In this document: one piece after another, positions 1-6,066 of the stretch
Numbering within the stretch: the first letter of the stretch is position 1
Layout: every line of letters begins with the position of its first letter
DNA from: JBICHM01 sp043101835
GTDB lineage: Bacteria; Planctomycetota; Phycisphaerae; Phycisphaerales; UBA1924
Assembly (NCBI GenBank): GCA_043101835.1
Contig: JBICHM010000074.1
Span: 1 to 7,887, forward strand
DNA: 7,887 nt
Reading direction: 5' to 3'
Notes under the pieces: generated by a model
Seen by the model: the letters and a program-made list of their open reading frames with translations, nothing else
Database searches by the model: none
Told to the model about the DNA's origin: nothing
Made by a program: the position numbers and the translations under genes

Positions 1-16
1 GGGGGGGGGGGGGGGG
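1..16. other. Homopolymer run of 16 G at the window edge
   Basis: The window opens with sixteen consecutive G residues followed directly by CCC. Nothing coding or structural explains the run. It may be a contig-end assembly or sequencing artefact, since poly-G tails are a known product of two-colour sequencing chemistry, or a real G tract. Positions 17-80 after it show no gene that I can support. Confidence 0.6.
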
Positions 17-80
17 CCCGGTGGTCGCTCGCACGCTCCGCTGCGCTGATTGAGGCTGAGGAGCAAGAGTAGAAGAAAGA

Positions 81-131
81 GCCCTCTCCCCAGCCCTCCC
101 CCGCAGTGCGGGGGAGGGAGCAGGAGGGGTA
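81..131 (+). repeat. C/G-rich palindromic repeat, copy 1 (variant form)
   Basis: A C-rich stretch leads into a perfect 11-bp stem (94-104 pairing with 108-118) with a 3-nt AGT loop, then an AGGAGGGG tail. The core from 93 (GCCCTCCCCC) matches the repeats at 828-880 and 1911-1967, but the second small hairpin of those copies is missing and an extra C-rich block (81-92) precedes the core. It is therefore a diverged or related member of the family. It lies just upstream of the gene starting at 142 and its tail could act as that gene's ribosome binding site. There is no T tract, so it is not a classical terminator. Confidence 0.7.
122..129 (+). promoter_or_regulatory. Candidate ribosome binding site inside repeat copy 1
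   Basis: AGGAGGGG contains a full AGGAGG Shine-Dalgarno core, ahead of the ATG at 142. The gap from the core to the ATG is about 14 nt, longer than optimal. The site is formed by the 3' end of the palindromic repeat, so if used, translation initiation of this gene depends on repeat sequence. The upstream hairpin (94-118) would leave it unpaired. Confidence 0.4.
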
Positions 132-141
132 GACTCGCGCC

Positions 142-513
142 ATGACAAACGCGCTCGCGTGGATGCACGACCCGGCCGAGTTCGATGCGCTCGTGCAAGA
201 GATCTTCGTCGAGTACGACGACGAAGAGAACACGCCGCGGATCACCGAGATGGTCGAGCACATCGATCCGGCGCTGGGCTCAGAACCGACCTACGCCTGC
301 CAGTTTGTCACGCGACTCTTCGAGACCTCGGCACTCCTCCTCGATCGATTCACTCCAACACAGATCAATGAGGGCTTGCGAGTCCTCATTGATACGGGAG
401 AGCTCGGCTGGTTCCAATATGGCATCGACGAGAAGCAGATCCCCGTCCAGGAGCGGCTGCGATGCCTGCAATCCGTCGAGCATGTCTACCGCGATGTCTT
501 CGCACCGATGTAG
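142..513 (+). CDS. Hypothetical protein, N-terminal part of a gene interrupted by an amber codon
   Basis: This frame encodes 123 residues, beginning MTNALAWMHDPAEFDALVQ, and ends at a TAG codon (511-513). I do not recognise the family. The protein is acidic and looks soluble and mostly helical, with no signal peptide or membrane segment. The same frame stays open after the TAG for 20 codons and then through 574-822, with similar composition, so the original product was probably about 225 residues. The ATG at 142 is preferred because AGGAGGGG lies upstream; the next ATG (163) has no better signal. It could be a pseudogene, a recent nonsense mutation, a sequencing error or, less likely, a readthrough gene. 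Base composition is visibly less GC-rich than in the genes after 1973, which fits accessory DNA. Confidence 0.6.
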   Translation: MTNALAWMHDPAEFDALVQEIFVEYDDEENTPRITEMVEHIDPALGSEPTYACQFVTRLFETSALLLDRFTPTQINEGLRVLIDTGELGWFQYGIDEKQIPVQERLRCLQSVEHVYRDVFAPM

Positions 514-573
514 GGCGATCAGATTTCTGCGCTCGGAGATGCGCAGCCCGGGCTGGCCAGCTTCACCTGCTTC

Positions 574-822
574 ATGTGGTGGGACATCGCAGGGCCGTCC
601 GACCAGGTTATGACCGATCACCTGTTTGATCTATTCGACCGAGTGCTCGAGATCGACTCCGACGAGTGCCGTGCGAGCGCTCTGCATGGAGTCGGCGAGC
701 ACGAGTACATGCGGCCGGAGAAAGCTCGGGCGGTCGTTGCGAGGTTCCTCAAGCGCAATCCCAACCTCCGGCCCGAACTCCGTGCGTACGCGGAGAAGGC
801 GGCGCGCGGCGCAGTGCAGTAA
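574..822 (+). pseudogene. C-terminal part of the interrupted hypothetical gene
   Basis: From its first ATG this stretch encodes 82 residues in exactly the same frame as 142-513, and there is no stop between 514 and 573. The ATG at 574 has no Shine-Dalgarno sequence, and neither does the in-frame ATG at 610, so independent translation is unlikely. The sequence contains an acidic helical segment (DHLFDLFDRVLEID) followed by ALHGVGEHEYMRPEKARAVV and a basic, helical end. The ALHG...H pattern resembles helical repeat proteins, but I cannot assign a family. The gene ends with TAA at 820-822, 5 nt before a palindromic repeat (828-880). If the TAG at 511-513 is a sequencing error, 142-822 is one intact gene of 226 sense codons. 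Confidence 0.55.
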
Positions 823-827
823 ACCGC

Positions 828-880
828 GCCCTCCCCCGCACCGCGGGGGAGGTGTCGCCGCAGGCGACGGAGGGGGCTAC
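828..880 (+). repeat. C/G-rich palindromic repeat, copy 2, between convergent genes
   Basis: Two consecutive hairpins are visible. The first has a 10-bp stem (830-839 with 843-852, loop ACC); the second has a 5-bp stem (855-859 with 863-867, loop GCA). The element closes with CGGAGGGGGCTAC. Apart from the hairpin loops and a few bases, it matches the reverse complement of 1911-1967. It starts 5 nt after the TAA at 820-822, and its CTA (877-879) read on the minus strand is the TAG stop of the convergent gene. Its position suggests a role as a bidirectional transcript end or 3'-end stabiliser, but no U tract is present. REP-like or MITE-like mobility is inferred from the repeated copies only. 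Confidence 0.75.
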
Positions 881-1773
881 TCCGGCTTCTGCTCCTCCGG
901 AGTCTCCATCGCGCGGATCCGCGCCATTTCGATCGCGATCGGGCCGACCTCTGGTATCGGTGACAGCCCAAGTTCACGACGAGCAGCGGCGTCGGCGGCG
1001 ACGATGAAGTCGAGGTGATTGGCCCAGTATGTGCCCGTGCGCGAGTTCGCGAAGACGAACGCCCAGTATTCCCGGTTGGGCTCCGCCTCGTGCTGGAACC
1101 CGATGATCAGACCCGGGTGACGCGACCGTATCGCTCCGGCATCCCTGCAAACCAAAAATGGACCGACACGCTCCCAGTCGCCTGGCAACAGGCGCTGCGC
1201 AGCCTCGCCGAGTTGCGCGCGAGTCACATCTCCACGCTGGAGGTTGCCAAGCGTCCACTCGCCCACTTGGATGTCATTGAGCATAAAGCGGCCACAGAGC
1301 GGCGTTGTGAAGAATGTGTCACTCACCTCGCCATCCGCCACCCACAGAGCGATCGAAGCTGGGAACTCCTCACCCACCTCGATCGCCTCAAACGCTCGTT
1401 GGTGGTAGCTCAGAAGAAACTCCTGTGCGACAAATATCCATGTTCCGCATCGACTCCGTTGGTACGCCGGAACAAACACGCCAATGAGCAGTGTCGGCAG
1501 AAAAACACTCCCGAGCGTGGCGAAGGCGACCGCCTTGATCGACACGGCCGGTGGACCGAGCAGTCCGATCCCGAGCGACGCAGCGAGGCCGCAGAGGACC
1601 ATGATGACGCCGGCGAAGACGCCTGACCCCGGAGTTTGAGATTCCGTAACTGCGTAGGCGGTCAGCGCTGCGCACGCTGACACGACGAGAATGCCGACGG
1701 CTGCAAGCTGCCATGGCAGTTGACGGGAGTCGGCTCGTGGCCGCTCACTCGACCTCGCGCGTTCGGGGTCCAT
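877..1773 (-). CDS. Hypothetical membrane protein, three predicted membrane segments
   Basis: This gene encodes 298 residues that I cannot place in a known family. A basic, polar N-terminus (residues 1-20, rich in R) is followed by three hydrophobic segments at about 21-42, 51-73 and 75-103, then a soluble domain of about 195 residues. The positive-inside rule puts the N-terminus in the cytoplasm, so with three crossings the large domain would face outside. That domain is rich in aromatic residues (EYWAFVFANSRTGTYW near 226-241) and has cysteines at about 109, 150 and 199. The start at 1773 is preceded on its own strand by only a weak purine stretch (GTGAAG). The TAG stop lies inside the palindromic repeat, so the C-terminus may have been set by that insertion. 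The gene converges on the amber-split gene; nothing nearby points to a function. Confidence 0.65.
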   Translation of the reverse strand: MDPERARSSERPRADSRQLPWQLAAVGILVVSACAALTAYAVTESQTPGSGVFAGVIMVLCGLAASLGIGLLGPPAVSIKAVAFATLGSVFLPTLLIGVFVPAYQRSRCGTWIFVAQEFLLSYHQRAFEAIEVGEEFPASIALWVADGEVSDTFFTTPLCGRFMLNDIQVGEWTLGNLQRGDVTRAQLGEAAQRLLPGDWERVGPFLVCRDAGAIRSRHPGLIIGFQHEAEPNREYWAFVFANSRTGTYWANHLDFIVAADAAARRELGLSPIPEVGPIAIEMARIRAMETPEEQKPE

Positions 1774-1910
1774 TCACTTCACTGTCCGCAGTTCTTCGCC
1801 TGTCGGTTCCGAACGCACTGTTGCGCCGCCCCGAGCGGCGGCGAGAAGTGGCACACGAACTCAACTGGGACCCTTCTTGGGCAACAAGAGTTGGAGGGTC
1901 GAGCGGCGAG

Positions 1911-1967
1911 GTAGCCCCCTCCGTCTCGCCTTCGGCGAGCCACCTCCCCCACTGCGCGGGGGAGGGC
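1911..1967 (-). repeat. C/G-rich palindromic repeat, copy 3, after hscA
   Basis: Read on the minus strand, this element begins GCCCTCCCCC, forms an 8-bp hairpin (1943-1950 with 1958-1965, 7-nt loop), then a 6-bp hairpin (1925-1930 with 1934-1939, loop TTC), and ends GGAGGGGGCTAC. It is the same family and architecture as 828-880 in the opposite orientation. It starts exactly 5 nt beyond the hscA stop codon, in the direction of hscA transcription, so it would be part of the hscA mRNA 3' end and may stabilise or terminate it. The remaining intergenic sequence (1774-1910) holds the upstream region of the membrane protein gene and a small 5-bp inverted repeat (1825-1839), with no other gene. Confidence 0.75.
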
Positions 1968-1972
1968 GCCGG

Positions 1973-3868
1973 TCACTCCTCGCGCAGCGACTTCGCAATC
2001 GCCAGCTCATGCACGCGAATCGACGCCTCGTCCAGCGCCTGCTTCGCCTGCGCGAGATCATCGGCGTGCACGCTCCGCCAGTCGTCCTGCGCCTTCGTGA
2101 GCAGCGCCTCGAGCGTCTCGGCGCGCTCGTCGAGCAGCGCCGCGACCTCGCGCGGCAGATCATCCCCCACGCGCGCCCGCGCCTCGCGGATCCACTTCAA
2201 ATCCAGCTTCGCGTTCGTCACGAGGTCCGCAATGCGATGGCGCGTCATGTCGTCGCGCGCGTGCGTGAGCGCCTCGGCCTCCATCTGCGCGACCTCGTCG
2301 CGCGTCAGGCCGTGGTTGGGGACGATCTGCACGCCCGCGCGCTTGCCGCTGCGCCGCTCGACGGCGTCCACCCGCAGCACGCCGTTGGCGTCCACGAGGA
2401 ACTCCACCTCCAGCTTCGGCACGCCGGCGGGCATCGGCGGGATGCCCTTCAGGTGGAACTCGCCGAGGCTGCGGCAGTCCTCCACCATCTCGCGCTCGCC
2501 CTGCACGATGTGGATCTTGATCGAAGTCTGGCCATCGACGCTCGTCGAGAACATCTCGGTGGCGCGCGCGGGCGTCATCTGGTTGCGGACGATCAGCTTC
2601 GCCACACCCCCGCCCATCGTCTCGACGCCGAGGCTCAGCGGGATGACATCGAGCAGCAGGCGCGAACGGTCGAGCCCCCCGACGATCGACGCCTGCACCG
2701 CCGCGCCCATCGCGACGACCTGGTCGGGATCGAGCGCCGTGTAGGGCTCCGTCCCGAAGAACTCCCCCACCACGCGGCGCACGAGCGGGATGCGCGTCGA
2801 GCCGCCGACCATCACCACGCGGTCCACCTGGTCGGGCTGGAGGCCCGCATCGCGCAGCGCGCGCCGGCAGCAGGACAGCGCCCGCTCCGCCCACGGCGCC
2901 ATCAGCGTCTCCAGCTCCCCGCGCGTGATCGTGCGCTCGTAGAACCGTCCCTCGCCAAGGTCGATGCGAAGGTCGGCGGATTCCTCATCGCTGAGGCGCA
3001 TCTTCGTCGCCTCGGCGAAGCCGCGGAGGGCCTGGCGCGTGCTCGGCGGGAAGGTCAGGTCTTTCCCTTCGGGCAGATCCGCGAAGAAGCGCTCGCGCAC
3101 CCCGTCCATCACGAGGCGCACGAGCATCTGATCGACATCGTCGCCCCCGAGGTGCGTGTCGCCGGCGGTCGCGAGCACCTGGAAGCAGTCCGCCCCCGCG
3201 TCCTCACCCGGGGTGAGTTCAAGCAGTGAGACATCGAAGGTGCCGCCCCCGAGGTCGAAGACGGCGATCGTCTGCGCCTTCATCGCGCGCAGCCCGACGC
3301 CGTAGGCGAGGGCCGCGGCCGTCGGCTCGTTGACGATCCGCACCACCTCCAGCCCCGCGATCCGCCCCGCGTCCCGCGTCGCCTGGCGCTGCGCATCGTC
3401 GAAGTACGCCGGCACGGTGACGACGGCCTTCCGCACGGGGGCGCCAAGTTCGCGCTCGGCGCGCTCGCGCAGCGTCCGCAGGATCATCGCCGACACCTCC
3501 TGCGGCGAAAGCTCTCGCTCCGCCACGCGCACCCGCGCCTGGTTGTGCTCGCCTTCCACCACCGCGTAGCCGAGGTACGGCAGATCCGCTGACGCATCGG
3601 CCAGCGACCGGCCCATCAGGCGCTTCACGCTGCCGATCGTGCGCTCGGGGAACTCGACCGCGTGGAGCTTCGCCGGCCAGCCGACGGCCTCCGACGCCGC
3701 CCCGTCCGCGCTGTAGCGGACAACGCTGGGGAGGATCGGGTCCGCCTCGTCGCCGGCGGCGTGGACATCCAGCACGCGCGGCCCGCGCTCGTCGCAGACG
3801 GCCGCGAGGCTGTTCGTCGTGCCCAGGTCGATGCCCAGGATGATCTCGCGTGTGGGGTTGCTCGCCAT
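1973..3868 (-). CDS. hscA: Hsp70-family chaperone HscA (iron-sulfur cluster assembly type)
   Basis: This is a full-length cytoplasmic Hsp70 of 631 residues. The nucleotide-binding domain shows the phosphate-1 motif GIDLGTTNS (12-20), KRLMGRSLAD (72-81), VTVPAYFDDAQRQ (150-162), NEPTAAALAYG (180-190), phosphate-2 DLGGGTFD (205-212) and the adenosine motif VMVGGSTRIP (352-361). The linker LLLDV precedes PLSLGVETMGG, which opens the substrate-binding domain. KRLMGRSLAD, ETMGG and especially MVEDCRSLGEFHLKGIPPMP (461-480) are typical of HscA rather than DnaK, and the disordered acidic DnaK tail is absent. HscA uses ATP to help the scaffold IscU release Fe-S clusters, with HscB as J-protein partner. 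No hscB, iscU or fdx is visible here. The ATG at 3868 lacks a Shine-Dalgarno sequence and lies 9 nt after a possible -10. A general DnaK paralogue is the alternative. Confidence 0.85.
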   Translation of the reverse strand: MASNPTREIILGIDLGTTNSLAAVCDERGPRVLDVHAAGDEADPILPSVVRYSADGAASEAVGWPAKLHAVEFPERTIGSVKRLMGRSLADASADLPYLGYAVVEGEHNQARVRVAERELSPQEVSAMILRTLRERAERELGAPVRKAVVTVPAYFDDAQRQATRDAGRIAGLEVVRIVNEPTAAALAYGVGLRAMKAQTIAVFDLGGGTFDVSLLELTPGEDAGADCFQVLATAGDTHLGGDDVDQMLVRLVMDGVRERFFADLPEGKDLTFPPSTRQALRGFAEATKMRLSDEESADLRIDLGEGRFYERTITRGELETLMAPWAERALSCCRRALRDAGLQPDQVDRVVMVGGSTRIPLVRRVVGEFFGTEPYTALDPDQVVAMGAAVQASIVGGLDRSRLLLDVIPLSLGVETMGGGVAKLIVRNQMTPARATEMFSTSVDGQTSIKIHIVQGEREMVEDCRSLGEFHLKGIPPMPAGVPKLEVEFLVDANGVLRVDAVERRSGKRAGVQIVPNHGLTRDEVAQMEAEALTHARDDMTRHRIADLVTNAKLDLKWIREARARVGDDLPREVAALLDERAETLEALLTKAQDDWRSVHADDLAQAKQALDEASIRVHELAIAKSLREE

Positions 3869-3877
3869 GGGACGGCA

Positions 3878-3883
3878 ACGCTA
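3878..3883 (-). promoter_or_regulatory. Possible -10 element for hscA
   Basis: On the minus strand the hexamer TAGCGT ends 9 nt before the hscA ATG. No recognisable -35 hexamer stands 16-18 nt further upstream, so support is weak. If used, transcription would start within a few bases of the start codon, which agrees with the missing Shine-Dalgarno sequence. Confidence 0.25.
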
Positions 3884-3907
3884 GGGCGCAGGGGGCGGGG
3901 CGTCCTG

Positions 3908-3913
3908 TATCCT
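3908..3913 (+). promoter_or_regulatory. Possible -10 element for pheT
   Basis: TATCCT ends 9 nt before the pheT ATG (3923). The identical hexamer serves as the -10 of the much stronger promoter at 6011-6038, which supports it as a -10 in this genome. There is no clear -35, and no Shine-Dalgarno sequence between the hexamer and the ATG, so a nearly leaderless message is possible. Confidence 0.35.
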
Positions 3914-3922
3914 CCCCGTCCC

Positions 3923-5992
3923 ATGCTCATCAGTGTTCGCTGGTTGTCGGAGTACCTGGACGGCGGGGCGCCCTCGGTGGAGGCCCTCGAGGACGCCCTC
4001 ACGCGCGCGGGGTTCCCCGTCGAGGGGCGCGAGGACCTGCCCTCGGGCGACACCGTGCTCGATGTCGAGGTCACCAGCAACCGGGGCGACTGCCTCTGCC
4101 ATGGGGGCCTCGCGCGCGAGGCGGCCGCGGCCCTGGGCGTCGGCCTCAAGGTCCCCAACGCCCCCTTCGACCCCATGACCGGCCCCGCCGGCGCGGGCGA
4201 GACGGCGGCCGACGCCTGCACGATCGAGAACACCGTCCCGGACGAGTGCCCGCGCTTCACCGCGCGCATCATCCGCGGCGTCACCGTCGGCCCCAGCCCC
4301 GAGTGGCTCCGCACCCGCCTCGAGGCGATCGGCGTGAAGTCGATCAACAACCTCGTGGACCTCTCCAACTACCTGCTCTTCGAGCTCGGCCAGCCCAACC
4401 ACCTGTTCGACCTCGACGCCCTCGCCGGCAATCGCCTCACCATCCGCTACGCGAAGCAGGGCGAGAAGGTCGTCGGCCTCGACGACAAGGAGCACGCCCT
4501 CCGCCCGGAGGATGTCTGCATCGCCGACGGCGAGCGGGTCGTCTCGATCGCCGGCGTCATCGGCGGTCGCGCGACGGCGGTGTCGGCGAAGACGACCAAC
4601 ATCCTGCTGGAAGCCGCGACCTGGACGCCGTCGAGCGTGCGCCGCACGAGCCGGCGCCTGAAGATCGTCACCGACGCCGGCAAGCGGTACGAGCGCCTGG
4701 TGGACCAGCGCCAGATCGACGCCGCCGCGGCGCGCCTCGCGCACCTGGTCACCGAGGTCGCCGGCGGCGCGGTGCTGCCGGGCGTCGTCGTGACGCCCGA
4801 TGCGCTCCCGGCGCGCGCGACGGTGCGGATGCGCTGCCAGCGCTGCCGCGACATCCTGGGCATCCCCCTCGAATCGACGCGCATGGCCGAATGCCTCGGC
4901 GCCCTCGACATCGAGGCCCGCCTCGACATGGGCGCCGACGCCCTCGACTGCACCATCCCGGCGAACCGGCCGGATCTTGTGCGCGAGATCGACCTCATCG
5001 AGGAGGTTGCGCGCACGAACGGGCTCGACGAACTGCCGATCCTGCCGACGATCGCCGTCGAGGTGAAGCCCACGCAGCAGGACCGCATCGCGCTGCGCGA
5101 ACTCGCCGGCGCGCTGACCGGCGCGGGGTTCTACGAGACGGTCACCTTCTCCTTCGTCACGCACGACGAGGCCGCGGCGTACATGCCGCGCGGCCTGAAG
5201 ACCGTCGCCGTCGATGAGGAGCGCCGCAAGGGCGCCCCCGCGCTCCGCCCGAGCGCCATCCCCAGCCTCCTGCGCTGCCGCAAGGCGAACCAGGACGCCG
5301 GTGTCGAGCGCCCCGGCGGGCTGCGCTTCTTCGAGACGGCCGCGGTCTTCGCGCAGGACGAAAAGGGCAAGTCCGTCGAGCACCGCAACGTTGCGCTGCT
5401 CGCCGATGCGCCGGATGCGCAGGAGGGCGTCCGCGCGATGCGCGCCGCCGTTGAAGCCGCGGTCCGTGCCCTCGGGGGCCTTCACGCGACCGTCACGGTC
5501 GAGGCGAGCCCGGCGCACTGCCCGGCCTTTCGCGATGACGCCTTCGCGCGCCTCAGCGTCAACGGCGTCGGCGCGGGCTACATGGGCCTCGTTGCGCAGC
5601 AGCAACTCGACGCCCACGATGTGCGCACGGCGCAGGTCGCCTGCGAGGTCAACCTCGATGCGCTGCTCGGGCTCTACCCGCCCCGTGCGACCGTCACCCC
5701 CCTGCCCGCCTTCCCGGCGATCGAGCGCGACCTGTCGGTCGTCGTCGATGAGTCGGTCTCGTGGGCGCAGATCGCGGCGGTCGTCGAGACCGTTGACCCC
5801 GCCCTGCTCACCGGTGTCGCCTTCGTCGGCGCCTACCGGGGCAAGCAGGTCGGCGCCGGGAAGAAGTCGCTCACCCTCCGCCTCCGCTTCCTCGACCCCA
5901 CGCGCACGCTGCGCCACGAAGAGGTCGATCCGCAGGTGGAGCAGGTCGTCGGCGCTTTGACCAGCGAACTGCAGGCATCGCTCCGGGCCTGA
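3923..5992 (+). CDS. pheT: Phenylalanyl-tRNA synthetase beta subunit, short form
   Basis: PheT pairs with PheS to charge tRNA-Phe with phenylalanine in the cytoplasm and carries the editing site for mischarged tyrosine. This gene encodes 689 residues against about 790 in E. coli. The N-terminus MLISVRWLSEYL runs directly into TVLDVEVTSNRGDCL (44-58); the usual tRNA-binding OB (EMAP-II-like) domain between these is absent. Next come the B3/B4 editing region (about 105-275, with INNLVDLSNYLLFELGQPNH at 141-160 and the conserved NILLEA at 226-231), B5 (about 298-366), the catalytic-like core (about 370-590) and a complete C-terminal ferredoxin-fold anticodon-binding domain (about 593-688, PAIERDLSVVV). 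The frame is open upstream to 3662, but the family N-terminus fixes the start at 3923. pheS is not adjacent. The gene is divergent from hscA, with 54 bp between them. Confidence 0.95.
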   Translation: MLISVRWLSEYLDGGAPSVEALEDALTRAGFPVEGREDLPSGDTVLDVEVTSNRGDCLCHGGLAREAAAALGVGLKVPNAPFDPMTGPAGAGETAADACTIENTVPDECPRFTARIIRGVTVGPSPEWLRTRLEAIGVKSINNLVDLSNYLLFELGQPNHLFDLDALAGNRLTIRYAKQGEKVVGLDDKEHALRPEDVCIADGERVVSIAGVIGGRATAVSAKTTNILLEAATWTPSSVRRTSRRLKIVTDAGKRYERLVDQRQIDAAAARLAHLVTEVAGGAVLPGVVVTPDALPARATVRMRCQRCRDILGIPLESTRMAECLGALDIEARLDMGADALDCTIPANRPDLVREIDLIEEVARTNGLDELPILPTIAVEVKPTQQDRIALRELAGALTGAGFYETVTFSFVTHDEAAAYMPRGLKTVAVDEERRKGAPALRPSAIPSLLRCRKANQDAGVERPGGLRFFETAAVFAQDEKGKSVEHRNVALLADAPDAQEGVRAMRAAVEAAVRALGGLHATVTVEASPAHCPAFRDDAFARLSVNGVGAGYMGLVAQQQLDAHDVRTAQVACEVNLDALLGLYPPRATVTPLPAFPAIERDLSVVVDESVSWAQIAAVVETVDPALLTGVAFVGAYRGKQVGAGKKSLTLRLRFLDPTRTLRHEEVDPQVEQVVGALTSELQASLRA

Positions 5993-6010
5993 TCCGCGCC
6001 TGATCCGGGC

Positions 6011-6038
6011 TTGACGCCCCGCCCGGGCGGCCTATCCT
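6011..6038 (+). promoter_or_regulatory. Sigma-70-type promoter of the heme oxygenase operon
   Basis: TTGACG (6011-6016) and TATCCT (6033-6038) are separated by 16 nt, close to the housekeeping consensus. The promoter lies 18 nt after the pheT stop and about 120 nt ahead of the first operon gene at 6161. The spacer contains a perfect 12-bp palindrome (6019-6030). Transcription would begin near 6045, at the edge of the Fur-like palindrome. Confidence 0.6.
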
Positions 6039-6045
6039 CACCTCC

Positions 6046-6066
6046 TGCACCTGAGACTCAGTCGCA
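6046..6066. promoter_or_regulatory. Fur-box-like palindromic operator
   Basis: The site reads TGC-AC-CTGAG-A-CTCAG-TC-GCA, symmetric about 6056 with 8 of 10 pairs matching. It can also be read as overlapping 7-1-7 units centred at 6053 and 6059, 6 bp apart, as in classical Fur boxes; the 6059 unit matches 6 of 7 pairs, the 6053 unit only 4 of 7. The core TGA-N-A-N-TCA agrees with the Fur consensus, though the arms are more GC-rich. Lying over the predicted transcription start, it would let a bound repressor block the promoter. Iron control fits the heme oxygenase gene downstream. Binding by Fur itself is inference. Confidence 0.5.

Noticed and set aside
1672..1683. Lipobox-like VSAC (residues 31-34) in the membrane protein
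   Set aside because: The cysteine lies inside a longer hydrophobic segment and two more membrane segments follow, so a multi-pass protein is more likely than a lipoprotein.
81..1967. CRISPR array
   Set aside because: The three repeats are far apart, differ in orientation and are themselves long hairpins; there is no regular spacer pattern and no cas gene.
1877..3229. Open frame of 450 codons on the plus strand across hscA
   Set aside because: The translation is low-complexity R/H/A/L-rich sequence opposite clear Hsp70 motifs, so it is a shadow of hscA.
3662..3922. N-terminal extension of pheT to an upstream start
   Set aside because: It would overlap hscA head to head and add R/A-rich sequence before the conserved PheT N-terminus at 3923.
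3881..5917. Open frame of 678 codons on the minus strand across pheT
   Set aside because: Its product is rich in R, A, D, G and E without family motifs and lies wholly opposite a certain gene; long antisense frames are expected in GC-rich coding DNA.
5987..6007. Direct repeat of GCCTGATCCG (5987-5996 and 5998-6007) at the pheT stop
   Set aside because: It is a short tandem duplication with an 11-bp period; no functional reading is evident.
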